Assembly: GCA_030604885.1 (NCBI GenBank)
Contig: JAUVUZ010000010.1
Span: forward strand, 1 to 64,000
Source: Alphaproteobacteria bacterium
GTDB taxonomy: Bacteria > Pseudomonadota > Alphaproteobacteria > Rhodospirillales > Rhodospirillaceae
Length of the DNA: 64,000 bases
Direction of reading: 5' to 3'
The notes below the pieces were generated by a model, which worked only from the letters and a program-made list of their open reading frames with translations, had not been told where the DNA came from and did no database searches. Below are positions 1-7,827 of this stretch, in pieces. Numbering within the stretch: the stretch's first letter is position 1; each line of letters opens with the position of its first letter. Position numbers and translations under genes: made by a program.

Positions 1-394
1 AACCCTCGGCGGCGGTCTGCGCGGGAGCGGTTTCGGCGGGCTTGGGCGCGGCGGCCGGATCGGCGGCGGGCGCGGCGGCGGCCTCGGTCTTCGGCGCGGC
101 GTCGGCTTTGGGCGCGGTGTCGTCGCCGCGACGGTTGCGGCTCGCACGGGGTTCGGCGGCGCGGGCGGCGTCCTCGCGCGCCGTGGCGCGGGTCTTGGCC
201 GGGGCCGGTTCGGCACGGGCGGCGGTGGTGTCGTGGAACAGCGCGCCGAGGGCGGCGTTGGCGTCCGCCAAGCCCGTCCGGCCCCGCGCCGCGGACAGCG
301 CGTCGGCGAAACCCTCGGCGGCGGTGGCGCGCGGGCTGGTCGTGGCGTTCGCGGATTCGGCGGTCTTCTGGGCGAGCAGCGCGTAAAGGTCCAT
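1..394 (-). CDS. fliK: Flagellar hook-length control protein FliK-like, N-terminal part (partial at window edge)
   Basis: This reading frame begins MDLYALLAQKTAES and runs off the left edge of the window, so only about 131 residues are seen. The visible part is low in complexity and rich in Ala, Pro, Lys and Asp, as expected for the disordered N-terminal half of FliK. FliK is secreted, measures the hook and switches export specificity. The ATG is preceded by GAGGA about eight bases upstream, and a sigma-54 promoter lies 45-60 bases further up. The conserved C-terminal FliK domain is outside the window, so the name rests on composition, on the N-terminal motif and on flagellar neighbours. Another secreted, Ala-rich flagellar protein remains possible. 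Confidence 0.55.
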   Translation of the reverse strand, partial: MDLYALLAQKTAESANATTSPRATAAEGFADALSAARGRTGLADANAALGALFHDTTAARAEPAPAKTRATAREDAARAAEPRASRNRRGDDTAPKADAAPKTEAAAAPAADPAAAPKPAETAPAQTAAEG

Positions 395-438
395 GACCCG
401 TCCTCATGCGGTAAATGCACAATCTCGGACAATGGAGA

Positions 439-453
439 GCAAACCCCGGGCCA
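439..453 (-). promoter_or_regulatory. Sigma-54 (-24/-12) promoter for the fliK-like gene
   Basis: On the minus strand the sequence reads TGGCCCGGGGTTTGC. It has GG and GC separated by exactly 10 bases and matches the RpoN consensus TGGCAC-N5-TTGC at nearly every conserved position. It lies about 45 bases upstream of the fliK-like start codon, which suits a start of transcription near base 427. Two more sites of the same type precede flgI and flgF in this window. Confidence 0.75.
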
Positions 454-533
454 AATCGGGGCGCGCGGTCAAGGCGCTGAATCGACGTGGGAAACGCAGA
501 TGCCCGGGCGGCGCCGGGGGCCGGAAACGCGAA

Positions 534-556
534 GGGGCGGCAAGATCTGCCGCCCC
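534..556 (-). terminator. Hairpin downstream of the 362-aa flagellar protein gene
   Basis: A perfect 9-bp stem (GGGGCGGCA / TGCCGCCCC) with a 5-base loop lies 25 bases beyond the stop codon of the minus-strand gene at 582-1670. No long U run follows it on the minus strand, so termination would be weak or would need Rho. It could instead protect the 3' end of the mRNA. Confidence 0.4.
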
Positions 557-581
557 CGCCGGGAGGAATTTTCCGCCGTGC

Positions 582-1670
582 TCAGGAGGTGAAGTCGAAC
601 AGCGGGCTGGTTTTGACGCTGCTGAACATGCTGGCGTAGGTGGCCTGCTGCGAGGTGATGGTGCTGAAGGTGTTGCGCAGGATCTGGAGTTCCTGCTGCA
701 CCTTCACCTGCGCGGCGTAGCTCGCCTCGATCTGCTGCTTCATCGCCGCCGAGCGGGTGGCCTTCAGGGTGTTGAGGCCGTCCTCGACGCGGGCGGATTC
801 CGATTTCACCTGGCTCGACATCGTCGTCAGGTTGGCCTCGGTGGCGGTGAGCCGCCCTTCGGCCGCCGAGATCGCGTCGAGGGCCTTCTGGCGGCCCTCC
901 TCGGTCTCGAGGTCGTAGAACCAGCTCTGCATCAGCCCGAGGCCGCCGGTCTTCAGGGTGCCGGTGACGGTGCGCGGCGTCTCGCCGTTGGGGTCGACGG
1001 TGACGGTGACGGCGCCGGTCTCGGCGTCGTAGCTCTCGAGCTTCAGCCCGCCGCGGGTAGAGGCGATGGCGCCGGTCTTCTCGCTCGCCTCGGGGGTCGA
1101 GGGGCTGTACGAGGTGTATTCGGCGACGATGGAGACGCCCGGGTCGGGCACCCACACCGAATCCTCGGTCTCGATGTAGAAATCCGCGCCCGCGTAGCTG
1201 CCGGTCATGTGGACTTCCGGGCGCAGCAGGTCGCCGGTGAAGCTGATGGTGTTGGGGGTCCACTCCACCCGGGTGACGTTGCCGATCGGGTTGTAGGCCT
1301 TGGCGTAGATGTCGGCGGTGCGGTTGATCTGGTCGACGGCGTCGTCGAACTGGGTGCGCAGCATCGCCTTGGAATCCGACTGGCCGTATTGGGTGACGGC
1401 GCTGCGCAGCTTGAGCAGCTGCTCGCGGATCTTCTCCGTGCCCTTCTTGCCGTTGCCCACCGCGACCTCGGCGTTGTTGATGCTGGCCTTGGCGTGGGCG
1501 TAACGCGACGACATGTTGTCGTAATAGGCGTTGTTGCCGCTCATCGCCTCCTGGAGCTTGGTGGAGGTTTCCTGGTATTCGTCCGCCTTGCGGGCGACGA
1601 TCTGGTTGTAGACCACCTGCTGCCAATTGAAATTGGCCAGCCCGTCGTTGGACAGCACCATCGAGCTCAT
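582..1670 (-). CDS. Unrecognised flagellar-cluster protein with flagellin-like helical ends (362 aa)
   Basis: The protein has no signal peptide or membrane segment. Residues 1-120 are predicted helical, polar and rich in Asn, Gln and Ala. The middle (about 125-245) is rich in Thr, Gly and Val and looks like beta structure. The last 115 residues are again heptad-like helix. A helix-beta-helix plan with coiled-coil ends is the plan of flagellin and hook-associated axial proteins, but I do not recognise the usual flagellin N- and C-terminal signatures. It sits directly upstream of the fliK-like gene on the same strand and downstream of the glycan operon. AGAGGTGA precedes the ATG. It could be a secreted axial or cap-like component or a FliK partner; this is inference from context. 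Confidence 0.6.
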   Translation of the reverse strand: MSSMVLSNDGLANFNWQQVVYNQIVARKADEYQETSTKLQEAMSGNNAYYDNMSSRYAHAKASINNAEVAVGNGKKGTEKIREQLLKLRSAVTQYGQSDSKAMLRTQFDDAVDQINRTADIYAKAYNPIGNVTRVEWTPNTISFTGDLLRPEVHMTGSYAGADFYIETEDSVWVPDPGVSIVAEYTSYSPSTPEASEKTGAIASTRGGLKLESYDAETGAVTVTVDPNGETPRTVTGTLKTGGLGLMQSWFYDLETEEGRQKALDAISAAEGRLTATEANLTTMSSQVKSESARVEDGLNTLKATRSAAMKQQIEASYAAQVKVQQELQILRNTFSTITSQQATYASMFSSVKTSPLFDFTS

Positions 1671-1694
1671 GTGTCACCTCTTTCGGAGGAGCGG

Positions 1695-1710
1695 CCCCGC
1701 TTCTGCGGGG
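1695..1710 (-). terminator. Short GC hairpin after the glycan operon
   Basis: CCCCGC-TTCT-GCGGGG forms a 6-bp stem with a stable tetraloop, 45-60 bases beyond the last gene of the minus-strand operon that ends at 1756. No U run follows. It also lies in the leader of the 362-aa protein gene, so it may be a leader structure instead of a terminator. Confidence 0.3.
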
Positions 1711-1755
1711 AAACGGCGATTCATAGCACGAAACCGCCAGGAAATCGTTAACGCC

Positions 1756-2526
1756 TCAGACCGCCCGGCACAGGGCGTAGACGCCGAAGACCGAGGCGTC
1801 GGCGGCGCGGTCGCCGAGGAACTCGGCCTGGCGCACCACCGCGAACCCCGCTTCGGCGCAGAATCCCGCGATTTCGTCGGTGGTGAAGGGGCGCATCACG
1901 TGGGTCTCGGCGATCTCGCGCGTCGCCCCGGTGGCCTTGTCGCACACTTCGAGGCGATAGGCGATGCGCACCAGGCCGTCGGCGCTCCGGCCCGGGTCCG
2001 AGCGCCGCCGCACCCGAATCGCCGCGTTCTCCGCCTCGCGCACCCGCAGGCTGGGCGGGTCCGCCGCCACCGCCGGGGCATGCCAGTAGTCGAACAGCAG
2101 GGCACCGCCGGGCGCCAGATGGGCGCGCGCGGTGGCGAGGGCGGCGCGCACCTCGGCGTCGGCGGTCTGGTAGCTCATCACGTGGAACAGCAGGGTGACG
2201 AGGTCGTAGCGGCCGCCGTCGCGGTAGCCGCAGGCGTCGCCCGGGACCAGCGTCACCCGTTCCGCCGCCGCCCCGGCCCCGGCGAGGTTGCGGCGGGCGT
2301 GGGCGAGCATCTCGGCGCTGCGCTCGACGCCGGTGACGGCCGCCCCGGCGGCGGCCATGGCGAGGGCGTGGCGCGCGGTGCCGCAGCCGAGGTCGAGAAC
2401 CCGGGCGGGCGGCGCGCCCAGCACGTCGGCGGCGCGGGCGAGCGTGAACCCGGCCTCGGCGGCGTAGTCCTTCTCGGCGTAGAGCAGATCGTAGACGGCG
2501 GCGTAGTCGCGGAATTCCTCGGTCAT
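1756..2526 (-). CDS. SAM-dependent class I methyltransferase, small molecule or sugar type (256 aa)
   Basis: The start MTEEFRDYAAVYDLLY overlaps the stop of the upstream aminotransferase by four bases (ATGA), showing translational coupling. Motif I, VLDLGCGTARHALAMA, is at about residues 39-54. It is followed by an acidic residue (VTGVERSAEM), the motif III region PGGALLFDYWH, and a C-terminal beta extension (MRPFTTDEIAGF). This pattern is common in methyltransferases that act on sugar nucleotides. Placed after a DegT aminotransferase, a plausible role is N-methylation of the amino sugar made by that enzyme. Substrate identity is inference. Confidence 0.8.
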   Translation of the reverse strand: MTEEFRDYAAVYDLLYAEKDYAAEAGFTLARAADVLGAPPARVLDLGCGTARHALAMAAAGAAVTGVERSAEMLAHARRNLAGAGAAAERVTLVPGDACGYRDGGRYDLVTLLFHVMSYQTADAEVRAALATARAHLAPGGALLFDYWHAPAVAADPPSLRVREAENAAIRVRRRSDPGRSADGLVRIAYRLEVCDKATGATREIAETHVMRPFTTDEIAGFCAEAGFAVVRQAEFLGDRAADASVFGVYALCRAV

Positions 2527-3656
2527 CGCGTCGGGCTTTCGAGTATCGCGCGCAGCGCGGCGGCGGCGCGGCGGAAATCGTCGTCGGAGGAGCCGAGGCC
2601 CCCCGGCAGATACAGCCCGCGCCGGGCGATGCGCTCCGCCACCGGCAGGCGCACCCCGTCGAACAGGCCCATGCGGCGGAACACCGGCTGCTCGTGCATC
2701 GGCCAGAAGAACGGCCGCGCGCCGATCCCGGCGTCGGCGAGGCGGGCGATCACCGCGTCGGCGTCGAGGGGGAAGGCGTCGTCCAGCACCACGCCGTAGA
2801 CCCAGTAGCTGCTGCGGCCGCCGTTGGCCTCGGGCAGCGGGCGGCGGATGTGGGGGGCGTCGGCGAGCAGGGCGTCGTAGAGGGCGCCGATGGCGCGCTT
2901 GCGGGCGAGGAACGCCTCCGCCCGGCGCAGTTGCGACAGCCCGAGCGCGGCCTGGAGGCTGCTCATCCGCAGGTTCCAGCCCAGCTCCTCGTGGACGAAC
3001 CGGCGCGGCCCGAAGCAGAGGTTGCGCAGGCTGCGGCAGCGCTCGGCCAGGGCGTCGTCGTCGGTGAGGATCATCCCGCCCTCGCCGGTGGTGACGAGCT
3101 TGTTGGGGTAGAAGCTGAAGGTGGAGAGATCGCCGAAGCCGCCGCACCGACGCCCGTGGCAGGTGACGCCGTGGGCCTCGGCCGCGTCCTCCACCACCTT
3201 GAGGCCGCGCCGCTCCGCCAGCGCGCCCAGCGCCGCCATGTCGCACGGCAGGCCGTAGATGTGCACCGGCATGATCGCCCGCACCCGGGGGTCTTCCGCC
3301 GCCGCCTCGGCCTGGGCGACGTCGATGGTCCAGGTCTCCGGGTCGCAGTCCACCGCCACCGGCACCAGCCCGGCGCGCACGATCGCGGCGGCGCAGGAGA
3401 CGATGGTGAAGGTGGGCAGGATCACCTTGTCGCCGGGGGCGAGGCGGAGCGCCGCCACCGCCGCGTCGAGGGCCGCCGAGCCGTTGCTCACCGCGACGCC
3501 GTGGCGGCGGCCGCACCAGTCGGCGACGGCGCGCTCGAATGCTGCCACCTGCGGCCCCTCGGCGCCGATCCAGCCGGACTCGACGCAGGCGGCGAGCGCC
3601 TCGCGGTCCTCCGGGCCGATCTGCGGCACGTTCACGGGAACGAAGTCGGCGGCCAT
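2523..3656 (-). CDS. DegT/DnrJ/EryC1/StrS family PLP-dependent sugar aminotransferase (377 aa)
   Basis: Enzymes of this family transaminate keto-sugar nucleotides using PLP. Visible marks are the N-terminal VPVNVPQIGPEDREAL, the SNGSAALDAA phosphate-binding turn, the VEDAAEAHG aspartate that contacts PLP, and SFYPNKLVTTGEGG, which carries the Schiff-base lysine. The length is usual for the family. I place the start at the ATG MAADFVPV, one base after the stop of the cupin gene; an upstream in-frame start would overlap that gene and has no family similarity. It overlaps the next methyltransferase by four bases. It probably makes the amino sugar of a flagellar or surface glycan. Confidence 0.88.
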   Translation of the reverse strand: MAADFVPVNVPQIGPEDREALAACVESGWIGAEGPQVAAFERAVADWCGRRHGVAVSNGSAALDAAVAALRLAPGDKVILPTFTIVSCAAAIVRAGLVPVAVDCDPETWTIDVAQAEAAAEDPRVRAIMPVHIYGLPCDMAALGALAERRGLKVVEDAAEAHGVTCHGRRCGGFGDLSTFSFYPNKLVTTGEGGMILTDDDALAERCRSLRNLCFGPRRFVHEELGWNLRMSSLQAALGLSQLRRAEAFLARKRAIGALYDALLADAPHIRRPLPEANGGRSSYWVYGVVLDDAFPLDADAVIARLADAGIGARPFFWPMHEQPVFRRMGLFDGVRLPVAERIARRGLYLPGGLGSSDDDFRRAAAALRAILESPTR

Positions 3657-3657
3657 C

Positions 3658-4143
3658 TCAGGTCTCCGCGGGCTGGGCGAGGGGGCGCACCCGCGCCTCG
3701 GCGACGCCGTCGAAGCGGCGCTTGTCGGCGGGGCCGACATACGGCCCCTGCTTGATCTCGATCATTTCCAGCTCGTCCAGCACCTGGAAGCCGTGGCCGC
3801 CCGCGATCAGCAGGATCAGGTCGCCCGCGCCCAGCTCGGTGCTGCCGACGTAATCCTCCGCCGCGCCGTCCGCGTAGAAATCCACCCGCAGGCGGCCGGA
3901 TTTGACGATCAGCACCTCCTGGGTGATCGCCACCTCGCGCGCCACCGGGCAATGCACGTGGGCGTCGATGCGGTGGCCGCCCGGGTGGCGCATCAGCGCC
4001 AGCTGCTGCGAATAGGCGTCGTCGGTGAGGAAGGTGATGCCCGGCGGCAGCGGCCCCTCGCGCACCACGATGGCGAGCAGGACGCCGTCGTGAACGACGC
4101 GCTCGACGGCGTGCCGGGCGGGGGCGGGGGTGTCGGTGCTCAC
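3658..4143 (-). CDS. Cupin-fold protein, possible sugar-nucleotide epimerase or isomerase partner (161 aa)
   Basis: The protein shows a double-stranded beta-helix pattern: HRIDAHVHCPVAREV with two histidines, then GRLRVDFYADG, then GDLILLIAGGHGF with a further histidine, then EMIEIKQGPY. Cupins of this look occur in surface-glycan clusters next to DegT aminotransferases. They may bind a metal or a sugar nucleotide. The gene is cotranscribed with the aminotransferase downstream (one-base gap) and follows the double methyltransferase by 51 bases. The exact reaction cannot be read from the sequence. Confidence 0.65.
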   Translation of the reverse strand: MSTDTPAPARHAVERVVHDGVLLAIVVREGPLPPGITFLTDDAYSQQLALMRHPGGHRIDAHVHCPVAREVAITQEVLIVKSGRLRVDFYADGAAEDYVGSTELGAGDLILLIAGGHGFQVLDELEMIEIKQGPYVGPADKRRFDGVAEARVRPLAQPAET

Positions 4144-4194
4144 GGGCGTCGGCCTCCGGAGGTGGAAAATCGTGCCAGTCTAAACGTGCGGCGG

Positions 4195-5583
4195 TTAAGA
4201 GACCGTTGTGCCGGGCGCCGCCTCGGGCTTTTCCACCACCAGCATGCCGTCGACGGTGCGGGCGAGCGCGGTGCCCGCCAGTTGCGCCAGGAATTCGTCG
4301 CCCGCCCGCCGTCCGCCGGTCCAGTCCGAGTAGTCGGCGATGGTGACCAGGGCGCCGGCGCCGGCGCGCGGCCACAGGTGGTCGATGCAGGCGCGGATCG
4401 CCGCGTACCAGTCCACGTCGATGCGCAGCACCGCGATGGGCGAGGGGTGGCGCGGCGCGGTGTCGTTCACGTCTCCGGCGACCAGATGCACCCGGTCCAT
4501 CGGGTAGCCGGTGGCGGCGAGGTTGGCGCGCACCGCCTCGATCGGCGCGACGCACCAGTCGCTGGAGTTCTCGCCGGTGCGCGCCGCCTCCCAGATGTCG
4601 GCGGCGCGGGAGCCGTCGAAGCGGCGGTCCATGTCGTCGGGCTTGGTCATCCCCGCGAAGGTGTCGTAGAGCCACAGGTGGCGGTCGGTCTCGCCGCGCG
4701 CCAGCAGGGTGCGGGCGGCGAGCACCATCATGCCGCCGCTCCACACCCCGCATTCGACGATGTCGCCCGGCACGCCCCGGTCCAGCGCCGCCTCCACCTG
4801 GCGGACGAACAGCTCCTGGCGGGCGCGGCTTTCCATGGTCAGCTCGGCCACGCCCTCGAACAGCGCCGGGTCCGGCGGCGGCTCGGCGCCGCGCGCGAGG
4901 GCGGCGAGGGTGGCGTGGAGGCTGGCGTAGAGGCGCGGGTGGACGAGGTTGGCGGGCGTTCCCTGGGCGGCGCTCCAGGCGCGTTCCAGCGCCGGGGTGG
5001 TCTCGATCAGGCGCCAGTCGGCGAACAGCAGGGCGTTCTGCGCGTACCACCAGCACACCTCCGGGTCGTCCCAGACGCGCGGGCGGATCGCGTCCACCGG
5101 CTCGTAGCCCTGGGCGCGGAACAGGCGCACCCAGTAATCCTGCCACTGCTCGTTGACGTGACCGGTGCCCCCCTGGCCCGGGATCGCGGCGGAGAACAGC
5201 ACCGCCGGGGCGCGGGCGACGAGATCGGCGACGAAGCCGCGCGCCCGCTGCGGCGACAGGTGCTCGGCCACCTCGAGGCAGGTGACGAGGTCGAAGCGCC
5301 CCTCCACGTCGAGCGGCGCCTCGAGGTCGCGCACCCGCACGGTCTCGGGGGGCACCAGCAGCGCCTCGCGGGCGATCCAGTCGCCCTCCACGCCGACGCG
5401 GGTGGGCACCCCCAACTCCGCCCACACCGCGAGGAAGGCGCCGTAGCCGCAGCCGACGTCGAGCACGCTCTCCACCGGCACCAGCTCGCGCACCAGCGGC
5501 AGGATGGCGCGGGCGGAGGCGAGCTTTTCGTCGATGGCCCGGCGGTGGTCTTCGTTGTACTGCTGCTTCGCGGCGTCGGTCAT
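4195..5583 (-). CDS. Two-domain methyltransferase: class I SAM domain fused to a TylF/MycF-like O-methyltransferase (462 aa)
   Basis: Residues about 35-190 form a Methyltransf_23-type domain (SVLDVGCGYGAFLAVW, then DLVTCLEVAEHL). Residues about 245-455 form a second domain resembling macrocin O-methyltransferase TylF/MycF. That domain has DIVECGVWSGGMMVLAA, the LYDTFAGMT loop with its acidic residue, and VLRIDVDWYAA, which carries metal-binding aspartates. TylF-type enzymes O-methylate sugar hydroxyls with Mg2+. Two methyltransferases in one chain suggest sequential methylation of one sugar. The gene sits between a cupin gene and a glycosyltransferase pair in the eight-gene operon. Both domains look intact. 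Confidence 0.8.
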   Translation of the reverse strand: MTDAAKQQYNEDHRRAIDEKLASARAILPLVRELVPVESVLDVGCGYGAFLAVWAELGVPTRVGVEGDWIAREALLVPPETVRVRDLEAPLDVEGRFDLVTCLEVAEHLSPQRARGFVADLVARAPAVLFSAAIPGQGGTGHVNEQWQDYWVRLFRAQGYEPVDAIRPRVWDDPEVCWWYAQNALLFADWRLIETTPALERAWSAAQGTPANLVHPRLYASLHATLAALARGAEPPPDPALFEGVAELTMESRARQELFVRQVEAALDRGVPGDIVECGVWSGGMMVLAARTLLARGETDRHLWLYDTFAGMTKPDDMDRRFDGSRAADIWEAARTGENSSDWCVAPIEAVRANLAATGYPMDRVHLVAGDVNDTAPRHPSPIAVLRIDVDWYAAIRACIDHLWPRAGAGALVTIADYSDWTGGRRAGDEFLAQLAGTALARTVDGMLVVEKPEAAPGTTVS

Positions 5584-5662
5584 GTGCGGCTTCCCGGCGG
5601 TGACGGCGGCCCTGGCGGCCCCGTGCCACTCTAGCCGCCCCGGTTGAAAAAGTCTCCGCCCC

Positions 5663-6745
5663 TCAGCGCCCGAGCACCGCGTCGAGGAAGGGGCCGATGG
5701 TGCGGTCGAGGTCGAGATGCTCGCAGAAGTAGGCGAGGCAATTGTCCTCGTGGTCGGCGCGGCGGTAGTCGGCGAGGGCGAGCGGGATCTCGGCCATCGA
5801 GCGGATCGCGACGCCGAGGCGGTGCCGGGCGACCGCCTCGCTCATCGTCCCGATCTCGTTGCACAGCACCGGCAGGCCGTGGCGCAGGTAGGAGGCGATC
5901 TTGCCCGAGGCCATGCCGATGTACTTGACGTTGTTGCCGGTGTAGGCGTTGACGAAGGTGGGGGTGTAGAGGGCGAGGCCGATGTCCACCTGGTCGGTGA
6001 GGTCGCGCAGGTCGTCGACGTCGGGCAGCGGCGCGTCGGAGATCAGGAACCGCCCGGCGGTGTCGTTGAGGGCGATCAGCGCCCGGTCCTGCTCCCGCAG
6101 GCCGTGGTGGGCGTTCACCAGGATGCGCCAGTCGTCGGGCCACACCGACGCGGTTTCGAGGATCAGGCGGTTGGCGGCCCAGCTCACGAACGACCCGGCC
6201 ATCAGCGCGATGCGGGTGCCCTCGGGCAGGCCGAAGCGGGCATGCAGGCGGCCGGGGGCCGAGCGGCGCGGCCGCGCCCCCGCCGCCGCCAGCGGCACGG
6301 TGACGATCTTGCGGCGGGGAATGCGGTTTTCGTGGTGCAGCAGGGCGGCGCGCACGTCGTCCTGCACCACCGCGAAATCCAGCTCCCGGCAGGCGAGAAT
6401 TTCCGGCAGCTTGGCGGCGATGCCGGTTTCGCCCTCGAACAGGATTTCGAACGACACCAGCCCCAGGCGGGCGCCGCAGCGCTTCGCCAGCGGCGCGGCG
6501 GTGGCGATGCCGAGGGCGTCGACGCCCAACACGCAATCCCACGCCCGCGCCTCGGGCAGCAGCGCCCCGCCCGGGTCCACCAGGTGCAGGCGGCAGCCCT
6601 GGCACGGCGGCTCCTGCGGGTGCGCCTGCCGCGCCGACACCACGGTGACGCCGTGGCCGAGGCCGCACAGCGCCCGCACCGCGCCGTTGAGGAACGGGTT
6701 GCTGTTGATGTTGCCTTCCGGGTGGATGACGAGGATTTCGGCCAT
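5663..6745 (-). CDS. Glycosyltransferase-like protein, tandem paralog 2 (360 aa)
   Basis: The protein is nearly colinear with its upstream neighbour at 6745-7827. They share length, N-terminus (MAEILVIHPEGNINSNPF), a cysteine pair (PPCQGCRL), GARLGLVSFEI, NDTAGRFLISD, TGNNVKYIGMASGKI and the C-terminus FLDAVLGR. The layout is a GT-B-like fold: an N-terminal Rossmann half, then a second half ending in a sugar-nucleotide site around GMASGKIASYLRHGLPVLCN. I do not place it in a named CAZy family. Its start codon shares one base with the upstream stop (TGATG). The pair probably adds successive, similar sugars to a glycan. Confidence 0.65.
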   Translation of the reverse strand: MAEILVIHPEGNINSNPFLNGAVRALCGLGHGVTVVSARQAHPQEPPCQGCRLHLVDPGGALLPEARAWDCVLGVDALGIATAAPLAKRCGARLGLVSFEILFEGETGIAAKLPEILACRELDFAVVQDDVRAALLHHENRIPRRKIVTVPLAAAGARPRRSAPGRLHARFGLPEGTRIALMAGSFVSWAANRLILETASVWPDDWRILVNAHHGLREQDRALIALNDTAGRFLISDAPLPDVDDLRDLTDQVDIGLALYTPTFVNAYTGNNVKYIGMASGKIASYLRHGLPVLCNEIGTMSEAVARHRLGVAIRSMAEIPLALADYRRADHEDNCLAYFCEHLDLDRTIGPFLDAVLGR

Positions 6746-7827
6746 CAGCGCCCCAGCACCGCGTCGAGGAACGGGCCGATGGTGCGGTCGAGGTCGAGGC
6801 GCTCGCGGAAGTAGGCGAGGCAGTTGTCCTCGTAGTCGGCGCGGCGGTAGCCGTCGAGCACCAGCGGGATGTCGGCCATCGAGAACACCGCGTGGCCGAG
6901 GCGGTGCTGGGCCACTTCGTCGCTCATGGTGCCGATCTGGTTGCACAGCACCGGCAGGCCGTGGCGCAGGTAGGAGGCGATCTTGCCCGAGGCCATGCCG
7001 AGGTATTTGAGGTTGTTGCCGGTGTAGGGGTCGGTGAAGCTGGGCTGATAGATCGCGAGGCCGATGTCGACCTGATCGGTGAGGGCGCCGAGGCCGTCGA
7101 TGTCGGGGATCGGCGTGTCGGAGACCAGGAACCGCCCGGCGGTGTCGTTGAGGGCGATCAGCGCCCGGTCCGCCGCGCCCATGCGGTAATAGGGGTGGAC
7201 GAGAATCCGCCAGTCGTCGGGCCACACCGCCGCGCTCGCCAGCAGCAGGCGGCTGCCCGCCCAGCTCAGGAACGACCCGGCCGCCAGGGCGATGCGGGTG
7301 CCAACGGGCAGGCCGAAGCGGGCATGCAGGTCGCCCGGCGCGGCGGTGCGCGGCTTCGCCCCCGCGGCGGCGAGCGGCACGGTGACGATCCTGTGGCGGG
7401 GGATGCGGTTCTCGTGCTGCAACAGGGCGGCGCGCACGTCGTCCTGCACCACCGCGAAATCCACCCCCCGGCAGGCGGCGATCTCGCGCTGCTTGGCGGC
7501 GCGGTCGCACTCGCCCTCGAAAAAGATCTCGAACGACACCAGCCCGAGGCGCGCGCCGCACCGCCGCGCGAACGGCGCCGCCACCTCGATGCCGAGGGCG
7601 TCCACCCCCAGCACGCACGCCCACGACCGGTCCTCGGGCAGGACGAAGGCGTCGGCGGCCAGCAGCACCATGCGGCAGCCGTCGCACGGCGCCTGCTGGT
7701 AGTGGTCCTGCTTCACCGACACCACGGTGACGTGGTGGCCGAGGGCGCAGAGGGCGCGCACCGCGCCCGCGAGAAACGGATTGTTGTTGAGGTTCCCCTG
7801 AACGTGGACGATCAGGACGTCGCTCAT
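6745..7827 (-). CDS. Glycosyltransferase-like protein, tandem paralog 1 (360 aa)
   Basis: This is the upstream member of a tandem pair with 5663-6745, of equal length and with most motifs conserved (MSDVLIVHVQGNLNNNPF, APCDGCRM, GARLGLVSFEIFF, NDTAGRFLVSD, TGNNLKYLGMASGKI). The GT-B-like architecture and the C-terminal GLPVLCN-IGTMS segment suggest a glycosyltransferase. It overlaps the GT2 gene by four bases (ATGA). The many differences spread along the pair imply an old duplication with separate substrate use. No membrane segments are visible, so it probably acts in the cytoplasm. Confidence 0.65.
   Translation of the reverse strand: MSDVLIVHVQGNLNNNPFLAGAVRALCALGHHVTVVSVKQDHYQQAPCDGCRMVLLAADAFVLPEDRSWACVLGVDALGIEVAAPFARRCGARLGLVSFEIFFEGECDRAAKQREIAACRGVDFAVVQDDVRAALLQHENRIPRHRIVTVPLAAAGAKPRTAAPGDLHARFGLPVGTRIALAAGSFLSWAGSRLLLASAAVWPDDWRILVHPYYRMGAADRALIALNDTAGRFLVSDTPIPDIDGLGALTDQVDIGLAIYQPSFTDPYTGNNLKYLGMASGKIASYLRHGLPVLCNQIGTMSDEVAQHRLGHAVFSMADIPLVLDGYRRADYEDNCLAYFRERLDLDRTIGPFLDAVLGR

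Noticed and set aside
1726..1739. Sigma-54-like sequence (TGGCGGTTTCGTGC on the minus strand) before the 362-aa gene
   Set aside because: The spacing between GG and GC is nine, not ten bases, which normally abolishes RpoN recognition. It also falls at the end of the neighbouring operon.
393..1751. Long open frame opposite the 362-aa flagellar gene, and many similar long antisense frames across the window
   Set aside because: They arise because GC-rich codon use removes stop codons in the other frames. Their products are low-complexity Arg/Gly/Ala/His strings with no motifs, while the opposite strand encodes clear proteins.
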